This document shows positions 44,965-57,900 of a DNA stretch of 64,000 bases, in pieces. The translations under genes and the position numbers were made by a program. The stretch covers positions 3,658,001-3,722,000 of the forward strand of contig OZ038526.1 of NCBI GenBank assembly GCA_964036665.1, given 5' to 3'. The stretch's first letter is position 1, and each line of letters opens with the position of its first letter. The notes under the pieces were generated by a model. The model saw nothing but the letters and a program-made list of their open reading frames with translations. It searched no databases and was not told the DNA's origin. This stretch comes from Gordius sp. MW1. Its lineage: Eukaryota; Nematomorpha; Gordioida; Gordea; Gordiidae.

Positions 44965-46930
44965 TTACATTTTTATAGGATATCCGTCCCCATGTGTGAT
45001 CGTATCGTTGGTGAAATCTTTAGGAAAACGTTTTGTACACTTTCCATCTAACTTGCAAGGCGATGAAGGATTTAAAGCACCGCATGGGCCATGAATCATA
45101 TTTTCGGTGACAATATCAAACAATAATTGATCAGTTGAAGGATTTGGTATTTCTGCGGATACTAAACTATCTATGTCTTCTGGGCGTATTTTGTCAATGA
45201 ACCAAATCAAAATATGTGCATGAGGTAATCCACGCTTTTGCCACTCAACCGAATACATCAAATAACGTGCGGGGCCAAATATGTGTAATTTTGTAATAAA
45301 GTTAACGAAAGACCTTAATTTTTGTTTAAACACACGGGCTATTATGTCATGACGATGTATTGCATTTTGTCCTGGTAAGAGTAACGATGTAATTTTCTGC
45401 CATTTTGGGTTACATGTAAAGGTGATAAATAAATATGGTCGTCCGTATTCGCGTACGTAAGCCATGGCATCCTGTATGTATTCTTGCATGTGACGCGGAC
45501 TACCTACGTACGATGATGGTAGAATAATGGAGCTACCAATTTCGGCAGCGTCAGCGTTGGTAGCGATAGCGTCTCGCAGGTGGATGTATTCTTCAGCACG
45601 CAGCTTTTTCTGGTTATAACGTAAGAAGCGTAAGCGCTCGCTCTCAATCTTCACATACATATCCACAATGAACTGCTGGCAAAGCTCTCGACAGCGTAGA
45701 ATGATGTTGTCTACACCGTTTCTAATCATCAAACGATAGGCATAATAATCCATCGAGCTCATTTTTTTGCTGGTTTCAGCTCTTGTGATATGATACATAC
45801 AAAAAAATTAAAAATGAGTAGTCATGTTTTATGTTGTATAAAATACCATTTCGGGGATCCCGTTGTTTAATGTTTATAAAATAACCGTCTTGCCCCTTCC
45901 AAAAAATGAGCGGATATTGGAGAGCGTCATAGGAACGGTGGGTATCAGGAATGAACTGTAGATTATCATCTCTTTTTTGAATCACGATTTGGCGCGAAGC
46001 TGTACGGTCGCCAATCATGATTCCAGCAATATCGTCAACAACAGGTGCATTAAATCTACGTATATGCTGTCCTGCAGGTGTTTTATCATGATAGATTACA
46101 ATAGCGTGTTTGTCACTTATTAATTTGGGCATGTGTGCTTTAAATAATTTTAACAATTCATTGTGCTCAGTCAACAGAACGTCCAGATCGCTGACGATGC
46201 GCCTGGCAAAAGGTGAATTAATGTGATTGTAGCCGCAACGTGCATCTACGCGATTGGCTAGTGCGCGTTCAGAGTCCTCACCACCCATAAAGTAAATTTG
46301 TAAAAATTTATAGGAATTGTTTGGCATTGGCAGCAGTGAGCCAACTTTGTGAAAAACTTGGCCTTTAATTTTGAACGTTGAATTAAATAGCTGACCGTTT
46401 CCAGCATCAGTTTTAACTATTTCTGTTGCTCCGAACGATGTCATTTGGAAGCATGAATTTAATGTGCGAATTGACTTTAGGAATAGGCTAGAATCAGGAT
46501 CCGTGCCAATTAGTAAGCCGTGCAATGGTTCAGGTGGTGCTTCAATTGCCGTTAGTTGTACTTTTCCTGATGCGCAACACATCCCTGGTGGCTCATTTTT
46601 AAATTTAAGTGCACGACAATGTGGACATTCCTTGTCTATAGTACCAATGACCACTTTGGAATGGGCGTAATATTCAACATCAGGCTCATACTGGAATGCT
46701 AGTCGAAGGAATGAAGCCGATTTAAATGCTCGATGTACTTGTAGACGTTGTAGGTCATTTTCTCTATGTGTGTTACTTACAAATCGGCGGGCTTGTTTTT
46801 TAATCGTCTTTGTTGATTTCGTTCATATTGTGCCTCTTGCGATTATGATTCACGTATTTGTGCCATCCTCACACGATTATTTGTATTGTTTTGTAGGATT
46901 TGTTCGTCTGTTCTTTGAGATCTTATTTTT
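44965..46930 (-). pseudogene. Helitron replicase, N-terminal half, truncated
   Basis: Read on the minus strand. A basic N-terminal region (about 46930-46780, with frame breaks) leads to a zinc-binding motif, CPHCRALKFKNEPPGMCC, at about 46627, and a long open frame to 45847 (SCFQMTSFGATEIV; DALQYPLIFWKGQDGYF). A GT-AG intron at 45846-45780 would join it in phase to 45779-44965. That part holds MSSMDYYAYRLMIR, YLFITFTCNPKW and the two-His replication motif in RGLPHAHILIW. It stops after THGDGYP. The catalytic Tyr region and helicase domain are missing, so it cannot transpose itself. Confidence 0.9.
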
Positions 46931-46939
46931 TTCATTAAT

Positions 46940-47125
46940 GCATTACGTGCCTGGAAGAAGAGGAAGGGGCAGACCACGTGGCACCTGGAAACGACTGGTC
47001 GAAAAGGATATGGATGTCAAACAGATGGAAATTGGCATGGCATGTACGCGACTCAGATGGAAGAGACTGCAAAAAACTTACCCCACGTCTGTGGGATTTT
47101 CAACACGATAAAGAAGAAGAATGCA
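46940..47125 (+). pseudogene. LINE 3' tail (RTE-like C-terminus)
   Basis: The frame GRRGRGRPRGTWKRLVEKDM followed by RLRWKRLQKTYP is the C-terminal end common in RTE-type reverse transcriptase ORFs. It ends in gataaagaagaagaatg, a short simple tail. It directly adjoins the Helitron N-terminus, as expected of a 5'-truncated insertion. Confidence 0.7.
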
Positions 47126-48545
47126 TTCTTTTTTGTGTGACGACCTAAATATTGTTCCTTTTGCGTTTAGCTGGCATTGTTACCTATAAATAGGGTATGT
47201 TGAAAAAATCTCTTTTAAATCATGCAAACAATGAACTGAGTGCTTATATATGCGATTGTTTTTTATTTTTTTTTACTAATTGAGAATTAATGTTTGATTA
47301 GTGGATAATAATTGCAAGTTTAATCGTTATTTTCACAAACATCCCAGAATAAATATATTTTTTGACCAAAATAATTGCACAAATACTATAAATCAATCTC
47401 ATTTGATTTTGCTATAGATGACTTAAAAACTTAAATAATGATGGTACAAATTCAGAGAAGTTATAATTAGTAAATAAAAATATATTCTTAAATATGGTCT
47501 ATTTGTGTTTTAAACATATCTTTACATAAAATATAAAAATTATAATTAATATCATATGAATATTATGTTGCTTTATGTGTAGCTTAAGTATTAATAGATA
47601 TGTAAATATTTTAATCATTAAATAACATCCTAATTAGATTCTTAACATAAAAATATATTCTTAAATATGGTCTATTTGTGTTTTAAACATATCTTTAAAT
47701 AAAATATGAAAATAATAACGAATATCATATGAATAATATGTTGCTTTATGTGTAGCTTAAGTATTAATAGATATGTAAATGTTTTAATCATTAAAGGAAT
47801 CATTAAATAACATCCTAATTAGATTCTTAACAAAAATTTAAAACAACAAAATTGCAAGTAAAATGAATATATCATTTTTATTTATGTGCATTCAGTCTTG
47901 AAATTAGATTAAACTCATTGAAAAACTCATATTCTATTTGAACAAATATTAATATTGTTAGTGAATTACATAACATATGCAGAGTGTATACCCAATAAAA
48001 AATATCTGTTTTATCTTTAAATTTCTATGTTTTATGTTTAGTATATTTCTCTGTTTTTGTTTCAATTTAGTCTTTAAATTTGTATGTTTTCTGTTTCAAT
48101 TCAATACATTCAAAACACGATAGATACGCACTACGTCATGAGGTTGCGTTTGATTGACATTTTAGTAAACGTCAAAACGTATAAGACTAAATAACATGAC
48201 CGTCTTGTGACTTAGAAATTTGGAATATAGTTAAAAACCTAGGCTCAGAACCTACCAGTCATTCGCAGAAATTTCCATCTAAATCGGTCCAGCAGTTTCG
48301 GAATAGTTTAACCACACACACCTTTTCACGTGATTTTTATATATAAGATTAGTAATTTTTGTAAATTAAATAATTTATAAAAGGTAAATAAAAAATATTT
48401 AATTGGGTAGATATCAAAAACAGCATTCTGAAATCAATATCAATTACACAATACTTAAAAATTATAAATGAAAAAACTGCGATAAAAGTTTGTTTAATAT
48501 TAGCGCCATCTATATTTTGTAGATTGTCTATTTATTGATGTTCGT
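47126..48545. other. AT-rich DNA with a 180-bp tandem pair
   Basis: The block ttcttaaatatggtctattt with tttatgtgtagcttaagt occurs at about 47484-47645 and again at about 47660-47830. At 48270-48350 the string ctaaatcggtccagcagttt, followed by a cacacac tract, resembles the 3' part of arthropod repeats. No gene is visible. Confidence 0.5.
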
Positions 48546-48840
48546 GCAAAGCAGTAATTTTAGGGGTTAAATGGTCAATATAAATTTTGAGACATCGCTT
48601 GGTTAACTAAGTTTGCTTGAATGTTAATATGGTTTTTTAAACTTGATTTTATAAAATATCTAAAGTTTGTCTTAATAGCCAACAAATAAAGGGTGAAAGC
48701 TACTAGTAAGGTGTATATTATTGATAATTGATTTTATTCCCATTTATTGAAAAAATTTGTATTTGACAGTGAAAGCCATTTATCATTGGTTTACTTCATT
48801 AAACTAGAAATCAACTGTACAATGAGTTTGCAATGTTTGT

Positions 48841-50347
48841 ATGCGTTTCTCTATTTGTTTGTTAACTCTCCTCCCGCACTCTAGTAGGAGATAAAAGGGT
48901 GATCAATCAAAGCTTTTAAAAAAGAACGCCCTTTCTCTCTTCTTCCTTCGCATGCAACTCACTCCCTCCCTGACCATTTACATGCCTTCGCTACTCTTAC
49001 ATTATTGTTTGCCCTTTTTTCTAATTTGCTGGTTATGGTCAGAAATTTGTCGATTTTTTTGCAAAATTTTTTGATAAAAAGTGGCCGAAATTTTTAATTT
49101 ATTGCGTAATTTTGAAACTTTTATTTTTTTAAGTAAGATTGTAATTTTTTTAAAATTTGGTGGTTTTTCTCAGAAATTTGTCGATTTTTTTGCCACATTT
49201 TTTGATAAAAAAACGTGGTCGAACTTTTGAAAATATTGCGTGAAATTTTGAATAAAAAACTGTCATGTAAATTTATAAATTTTATTACAAAATTTGTATG
49301 AAGTTTGTATGAAATATTTTAAAGGTTTTAAAAAAAAATAGATATTTAAATTAGTATATACAGCGTTTCTCTATTTGTTTGAATTTGAACATCTTAACTC
49401 CCCTCCCACACTCTAGTAGGAGAGAAAAGGATGATCAATCAAAGCATTTAAAAAAGAACGCCCTTTCTCTCTCCTTCCTTCGCATGCAACTCACTCCCTC
49501 CCTGACCATTTACATGCCTTCGCTACTCTTACATTATTGTTTGCCCTTTTTTATAATTTGCTGGTTAAGGTCAGAAATTTGTCGATTTTTTTGCCAAATT
49601 TTTTGATAAAAAGTGGCCGAAATTTTTAATTTATTGCGTAATTTTGAAACTTTTATTTAAGTAAGATTGTAATTTTTTTAAAATTTGGTGGTTTTTCTCA
49701 GAAATTTGTCGATTTTTTTGCCACATTTTTTAATATAAAAACGTGGTCGAAATTTTGAAAATATTGCGTAAAATTTTGAATAAAAAACTGTCATGTAAAT
49801 TTATAAAATTTTATTACAAAATTGGTATGAAGTTTGTATGAAATATTTTAAAGGTTTTTAAAAAAATAGATATTCAAATTAGTATATATATGTAAAAAAA
49901 TTTGATAAAATGTCATTCTATATTCTATACTTGCAACTAAGTTTTTCGCTTTTTTTTAAATTGTTGGTCCCTTAAAAAATTTAGCAATGAAGAATCGCTG
50001 AAAAAACCACCAAATGTTTTAAAAAATTAAAATTTTAAACTTAAAAAATAGCAGTTTTTTTTTATTTAAAATCCCACGCAATGATTTAAAAATTTCGGCC
50101 ACTTTTTATCAAAAAATTTGGCAAAAAAATTGACAAATTTTTGACCATACCAGCAAATTATAAAAAAGGGCAAACAATAATGTAAGAGTAGCGAAGGCAT
50201 GTAAATGGTCAGGGAGGGAGTGAGTTGCATGCGAAGGAAGGAGAGAGAAAGGGCGTTCTTTTTTAAAAGCTTTGATTGATCACCCTTTTCTCTCCTACTA
50301 GTGTGCGGGAGGGGAGTTAAGATGTTCAAACAAATAGAGAAACGCTG
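48841..50347. mobile_element. Foldback element with duplicated left arm, copy 2
   Basis: Left arm at 48841 (atgcgtttctctatttg), a second left arm at 49361 starting cagcgtttctctatttg, and the inverted right arm ending at 50347. Copy 1 has one left arm. The extra arm includes gaatttgaacatcttaac, closer to the right arm, so it may derive from a complete element. Confidence 0.65.
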
Positions 50348-50694
50348 TAATAAAAGATTTATTTATTTTATATAAATTTAATTATGACTATATATTTTAT
50401 TGCCATATTTTTAATAAACTTACTTTCCAATGAATTTTTTTCTTACACAGCAAAGATTAATTTTAAATTTTATATCAATACATCTTTCCAGGGTTTCTTT
50501 CAGAAAAAATGCTCCGGGGGTGTATTTTCAATTTCCGGGGGGGGGGTAAAATTTTTTTTAATTTCTAAACCATTTTGTATAATATTTACTGATATTTATT
50601 GGTGATATAAGTGATATATAAATAGATACATACACGCATAATCATTAAATAAATACATGTTCTACATGTAATATTTTAACGGGCAAGTGTTCTT

Positions 50695-52856
50695 TTAAGA
50701 AAGTAACCGAATTCTTCTTTGTTTTTTAAAGGCATACTCCTTCATCGCCATATCTAGATATTCTTCAGTAGGAAGGTCAGCCCCTTCTATAGATATTCTC
50801 ATACAGTGGTCTAAAGATATCTCCCCTAGCCTGTTTCTTAATGCAACCATAATTCGGTTCATTGCACTAAAGGACCTTTCAACAGTCGCCGTTGACAAAG
50901 GTATTGTCATTAGTTTGGCACCGAACCGTTTCAACTCTTCATACCCCAAATTGCATTTTTGAATAAATTTTAAAGGTGTTTCTGATTCTGGTCCATTCAA
51001 AGTAGCTGCAAGAAATTTGAATGATTTTATGTCGGCATAAAGATATTCTTCGTCAACGTCGTGAAAATGACGACACATCATTTTTACGTCAGATTCTCGG
51101 ATCTGTTGGAGCCTTTCAAAACTCTGGAAAAATGAGCTTCCTGAAATAAGCTCAACTGCAGATTTATGAACCTATTATTAATTTCAGATATAACAGTCTT
51201 AGTAAACTTTCCCAGAGATTCTTTGCAGGCTTTATTTTCACTAATGTCACATTTCAGTGATACTTTTGTCATTAAGGCATAATAATTTATAAAAAAATCA
51301 TTATTTTCAAGTCCTACTATATTGTCATAAATGGATTCTAAATGAGACGTTACCGACGTTATTAATGACGGAAGGGATTCCACTGGTAGGTCAGCTTTTT
51401 GTAGACATTTGCTTAATTGAGATACGGAACCCAATATATCAACTAACAAACAAAGCGTCAATAAGAAGCTGGATTTCCGCATTTCAAGGAGTATGCCTCC
51501 TGCTAAGGAGGCTAAATCTGCCCCATCTTTATGGAGATGTTCACAGGTCATCATTATAGACCCATAAGCTCTTTTAATGGCGTTTAGAGTATTGTAATGA
51601 CTGAGCCAACGTAAATCGGTAGGCTGGGGAATCTTGAGAATAGGTTCTTCCAAGATCTGTTGGATTTCATGAAAAATATTTTCTCTTTTAGGTGACTAAT
51701 GGAAGAGTTTATATATGTCATTCACGATAAAAAAAAATCTTTTGACATAAGGAAATTTATTTCTTGCACTTGTAACTGCAAGAGATAAGACATGGGCTCT
51801 GCAATGAATGTAAAGGACATCTCTCCCAATTTTTTTAGAAATCAGTTTGTGTACTCCAGAAATACAGCCTGAAAAGTTTGCGGCCCCATCAAATCCACAA
51901 GCAACAATGTTATATAGAGAGAGGCCCCTTTTATTAATTTGGTTTTCAATACAATTAAAAATTGTATCCGAACAAGTGTTTAAAAGGGGGACTATACACA
52001 AAAACTTTTCTATAATCGCACCCTCAGAGACATACCTAACACATATCGAAAGTTCGGATTGGTTGGCAATATTGGTTGATTCATCTGCCATTAAAGAAAA
52101 ATCTTTGCCTTTAAGTTCTGCAATTATTATTTTATCAAGAACCTCGCCCATTGATTGCAATAACTCGTTGGCGGTATCTTTACTACAATATGTAGAACGT
52201 TCACTTCGTTTATTTAACCATTTTGCTAAGTCTGAAATGCAGGGGGCCATCAAATTTTTTATAATGGTTTCATATTTCGTTGTATAGGAAACATCTTCCT
52301 TGATTAGGAAGTATAGACTTTTCATCAATATTTTGAAAGCTTGCTTATTTTCCGCAATTTCAGCATCAGATTGATGATTAAGGATAGCATGAACCGGCTG
52401 GTGTTTATGGCGCATATTTTCAAAGGCCATTGCCTTTCTATGGTATTCAGATCGTTCATGTTTTAAAAGCTTTCCTCTTTCTCCTGTCGCTTTTCTGTAA
52501 TTTGTAAACGGGACATTAATGAACACACCCTTTGTTTTTTGTTGAATAAATAAATCGTTTTTGTTGTAAATAGAACAGACAGAGCATAAAGCCCCACCTA
52601 AGGCTTCATCAAAAATTAGCCATTTGTATTTAGATGTCCATGAAATCATAAATTTATATGATGGTTTAAGTTTTAAATTTTTCCCATGCTTTTCACTTTC
52701 AGAGACTGAGCAATTAGTAGAGCTGCCAATACATTCATCTTTATCAATATAAATTAATAAAATAAAAAAAACTTGCATAATTTTAATTACCAGCATTTTT
52801 ATCATAAGAAAAAGAAGAGACAGTTTTCCCCACTCCAGCAGAATTACAATTTTCAT
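50695..52856 (-). pseudogene. hAT transposase, broken, copy 2
   Basis: Frames 52856-51696, 51653-51084 and 51081-50695 correspond one to one to copy 1, with the same TAG and frameshift. Only about four amino-acid differences were noted (for example PTDLRW against PTDIRW, FQEAHF against FQDAHF). Confidence 0.85.
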
Positions 52857-53056
52857 CTTGACCTAAAACATGAAAATATATATAATACTTAAAATCTAAT
52901 CTTTCTTGCCTCTTTCAGAGTTCATGTTATTGTTAATTTCACTGCTGGAAGCTATTATCATTAGTTATAAACATTATTTTGTGTGTATAAATGTAAATAC
53001 CATCTTTTTCATTTTGACAATCTATGGAATAAACCAGTTTCTCCACAGAATTATCC

Positions 53057-53350
53057 TCACCTTTTCATAATACATAATTTTATTAAGCAAAAAAGATCTT
53101 TTTTATATGTAGTTAATATTAATATACATTTAAAATGACCAATATAAATATAAATACCATCCTTTTCATTATAACATTGAATGGAACAAACCAGAGTTTT
53201 TTCTACAGAACAATTATTCACATCTTCACCTGTTGCATAATTAAAATTATTCCAAATTAAATCATATTTACCATCTTTTTTATTAGGCTTTTCCTTTTTA
53301 CTAAAGTAGTGTAAAAGAGTTCTTTTATGATTTCCAAACATGCAATTCAA
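53057..53350 (-). pseudogene. Probable N-terminal exon of the hAT transposase, copy 2
   Basis: Starts MFGNHKRTLLHYFSKKEK as in copy 1; the 3' part differs because about 40 bases present near 15945 are missing here. Confidence 0.5.
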
Positions 53351-53678
53351 AATTTATTTATGTTTATGAATGATTACCACCTGATTTGTAAAAAAAATTT
53401 AATTTCGCCAATTTTATATTTTTTTATTGACAAATTAAAATAATTTATTGAATTTCAATTTTAGCTTATTAATATAATTTATTACTTCATGATGGAACTT
53501 GAGTTCATGAATCATGCTTTCTTCAATCAAAACTCCCCGGGGGGGCATTTAAAATTGCCCGGGGGGGGGGGGGGGGTAATACCCCCCCGGGCTCCCCCCT
53601 GAAAGAAACCCTACATCGTTCAAAAAGTTAACATATCACAATTTACCTATAGCTGATCATGATATTTCAGACGTAGAA

Positions 53679-53842
53679 ACATGGGTGTAGCTAGCATTGA
53701 AATTAGATGGAGGCAATAATGATTAAGGGAGGGGCAAAATGATCATTTTTTGAAATTTTAGCTAAAATTTTATTCAACAAAAATTTAAACTTAAATAGAG
53801 GCACCCGCCCCTTCCTTCCACCCCCCCCCCCGCTATGCCTAT
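53679..53842. mobile_element. CATGGGCGTAGCC-family MITE, copy 2
   Basis: Same insertion as 16539-16702, flanked by acgtagaa at 53671-53678 and 53843-53850. Confidence 0.8.
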
Positions 53843-54914
53843 ACGTAGAAACAAGTTTTTTCTCTCGTTTCTTTTCCATTACTTATGTTTGATTAATTAC
53901 ATAAATGCTGATCTTATAAAGATCAATAGCTATATTTTTAATTTAAATTGTACTCATGCTCATATTCGACCAAAGATCTGTGAATGAGCCCATGATTGTA
54001 GTCAGAATTTAAATTAGAATGGATTAGCAATGATTTAGAGAGGGGTAAAATAATGTTTTTCTACGTAATTTGTAAATTTATGAATAAGTTATAAAAATAT
54101 GATATTTTTATGTTTTGCCATGTTTGTTCCTATCAGTACACCGACAATCGAGTTTATTGTTTAAAGAATAGATTGGCAGAAATACAAAAACATAATATTA
54201 AAAAGCTCATTGTCAAGCTTACTAAATGTATTACACTTCGGGCCGGGCTTATAATTTATGAATTAGGCCCGGCTCGGCCCAGAATTTTAAAGCCTCAAAG
54301 TTTAAGGTCCGAGCCCGGCCCGGGCTCGTTTGGTTTTGGGCGATTCCGGGCCTCGGACCGTCATTTTTTTAGATAAACTTTATCCTACAATCTCAGAAAT
54401 AGTTTAAAAAAGTATACGCTTATTAAATAGTTTACCAAAATTTGTTTAATATGAAATTTAAAGTGTTTGTTACTTTTAAAACACCTTAGACTAGATCACT
54501 TCTTTTTATTTAGCGCACTCAGCAATGAGGGGGTAATAATGATCAAATTTTTGGATTAGAGGGGGCAGATGCCCCTCCCTGCCCCCACCCCCACCCCTGT
54601 GGCTACCCGCATGAACATAGATCATAAATGTTTATGTTACTGTAATAACAAGATGCCATTTACTGGGCCTTACCTTAACTCATCATTTGGGCCCCTTTGT
54701 TTACATTGAAGGCCTAGTTAAACTTCAACTCTTACTACTAACTAAATGAAGGAAGTAGTAGTATTTTAGGGTAGGGTAATATTATTATTTATCAGTTTAC
54801 TTTCTCCATAACATCCGTTGCTTATAATTTAAAGTCTACGCTCCTAGTTTAACTCCTAAAAAATTAATATTTTAATTGATTTTTCGCAAAATTCGTGATT
54901 TACCTAACTTACAG

Positions 54915-57900
54915 ATCATTTCGATGGACAACGTCGACAGATTAATCGGGGGCCAAGCAGCAGTGGCAACATTCATAATTTTCAATACGCACCTCGCCCT
55001 CTACCTTCTGCCCCTAACCCCTTTTGTTCTGGTTTGAATTATATGCCCGCCCCAAATCACTCTACCCCCGCTGCCCAAGTAGTACAGACGTCTCCCTTCC
55101 AAAACCGAGGACCACATAATTTATTAGATAACCAGAGGAGTTGGTCTAGCGGCGAAGAGTGCTTCACCACTAGCAAGGACCTAGAACCCGAAATATTATC
55201 AGTGGCTGCCCCCTCTTCGCGAGTTAGTTTGGCAACAAATTGCGTACAGCAAGATACGCATTACGTTGTCACCGAGTTGGTGAATAACGTGAACGGTGCT
55301 ATCGTAAAGTGCGGGGACCTTGATGGATTGGTCATCCCCGAGGTTCCGGATTTTAGCAACCGCCCCAAATCATCTGCCTCATCAGGTTTTGTTATAATGT
55401 TGTCTTGTAATATCATTAATCTTTGTCTATAAATATCCGATGCAATTTCATGGGTCAAACTCGGTTGTCATTATTATTAATACACTGTTTTTTGGTAGTT
55501 AAAAACGTTTTTTATTTATTTCAACTCTTGAGATTAATTCTAAACTTCTTTGCTGATACGTAAAACATTTGAAAACATATAACATGTAAGCTTAGGACAA
55601 ATTTTGCATATCTTACAAAATCGATGTTATGGTATGCGTCTGAAACGCAAATCTGCTATGAATTCGAAGTTAAGACACGCACGGCTATGTTATAACCCGT
55701 ACGACGATTTTTGCTGCGCAGCATAATCCAACATTAAGACTAGCTTTAAGGAAAAGAGACCAAAAAATCTTTTGTTTATTGATGTTCAGTCGACTAAAAC
55801 CAAAGGCCGACCAAACGAATAAATCAGGTGCATGATAAAAAAATTTTTTCGTGAAAAATAATGTTCCTTTAACTTCGTAAATAAACTATTTGTTTGTTCT
55901 ATGGGGATATAATATACATTAATTTCACTTTTCCGAATCACAATGAGCATTTTAATAATAATTTTTTATACAACGCTAACGCTCAAATCATAAATCGTGC
56001 GTGCCTATACATAGCAATTCCAATATCTCTCTCAGTGTCGGTTATAAGTACAAAATTATGCTTACCATGTTAGAAAAAATGTTAGCCCCGATTGATTATT
56101 GAAAATTAAAGTTTGGCATTAATGGTGGTGTGGTTCATTTGGTGGGCTGAAAATATTAGTTTTGCGAAAGTTTTAATATCTATAATCTCACATCAAGTAT
56201 TAATATTTAATATAATCGTGCTACCAATATAATATGTTCAGACTACCAATTTGAATCCTGATTTATTGACAAACAAATAAATATGAACAATGGACGTATC
56301 CGAGTTATAAATTAATTGAATAAAACATCGATAGGATAATGATATTTTGAAAATAAATGTAGATGTTTAACAGCGGAGGGAAATATCCGTGCTAGTGTTG
56401 TTAATATGCCAAAATGCTACTACCATAACCTATGGTAGTAGCATACTTCTCGCCCATTACCATCATCATAAGCAGCACCATGATGCTTAATAACCCGGTT
56501 ACTAGCATGGCAGATTAAAGTTGCTATGGTTGCTTTGTTGAGAGGGATGTAAGTAACCGGGCATTTGGCAGATTGGATTGATATAAACCGTGGTATCTAG
56601 CAGGCTTGTTTTAAACTAGCCACGGTTTTTAGCAAATTTATTTTAGCTTACTATTAGAGTTGGTAGCTGAATTTACGCCATAATTTTAATACATTTTTGG
56701 ATCCCCCCTCCCTGTCCCCCCGGCTACGCCCATACTGAACTTTGAGAGGGTGACGCCCCAGTTGTTAAGTGTTTCTTTATTCCTTTGTCCACACTATTGT
56801 AGTAAAAACGGATGGGTTTTGTTTGATCGACCCTAGGTTTAACCAAAACTAACGGTCGACTCTGGTCTCTTATTCAAATTTCGACTAAGCTTAGTGGTCG
56901 ACTACGAAAAATAGACCAAATTGTCTTAATGTTTAATCGGTTAAAACCATAGACCGACCAACCAAAATCCAGCCGTTTTATAACTCTGATCTACACTCTG
57001 ATTCAGGTTGCCAAAGCGTAGTAAGCTTGGATTGCGAAAATTATTCGACCCTTTTAACCAGCACCACCCATTCCGATTCAGGGAATATTCTCCCCGTATT
57101 GGCAAAATGTGAGAACGACATAACCATAAACAGTAGTACGTGCAGTAGTAGTCGTAGTAGTGGCGAAACTTCAATCTACTACCCCATCAACAAAACCTTC
57201 CATTCGAATGACGAATCTGGTGCGAACCCTAATTTTGAATGCATCGACATGGACGACCAGCAGCCCTTGCCCACTAACGTTTCGTTAGTTCCGAACTATG
57301 CGTAAGTGTGCTGGTCTTAAATTCGAAGGACATTGATAGACAAACACTTGTTAAAGCTATCGTAAAGATTAACTGTTTTTGTTATAAATATTAATATAAT
57401 TTCGCTCTAAATAAAATCCTCTTTCTATTATAGTAATTGGGATTAGGCATATAAAAACGTTGGGTAGGAAAACCTTGCCGATAAATAATTTATTTGGAAT
57501 GCTTAGCGATTGACTTCTTCATCTTTAATTGTATAAATATACCTAACTAGTTTGGGGTCATTTGGTCAAATTGCTGCGAGCCAGGGAGAATACACGGGCA
57601 AAATCTCGGACTCCCCACCTCCCTTACGCAGTCTAGTTCCTAAGCCCGAACCCGCCGGGCCGAGCAACCTTTGTTACGCAGACCCTTTCCATAACCTACC
57701 TGACCCGACTGGGAGAGAATTATCGTTGAGGTATGAGCCATTTCAACCTAACGCGCCCCCTAGTGCCTTGAAACCTTCTAAACTGCGCTCGTTAGTGGGC
57801 AAAGATTTTACCACTTTGGACTTTGGGGAAGCGAAGCACTTCGAATTGAAATTGGAATCTTCGCTCCCTTCTAACTTGGTAGTAAATGGCTTTTTATAAT

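Larger units (their letters stand above)
50489..53613 (-). mobile_element. hAT element with DUF4371/TTF-type transposase, copy 2
   Basis: Same ends and target duplication as at 13325-16473 (catctttc at 50481-50488, catcgttc at 53614-53621). It is 24 bp shorter because of G-run length and a small deletion near 53110. Confidence 0.85.

Noticed and set aside
46464-46670. 68-codon plus-strand frame
   Set aside because: Antisense to the Helitron zinc-binding region.
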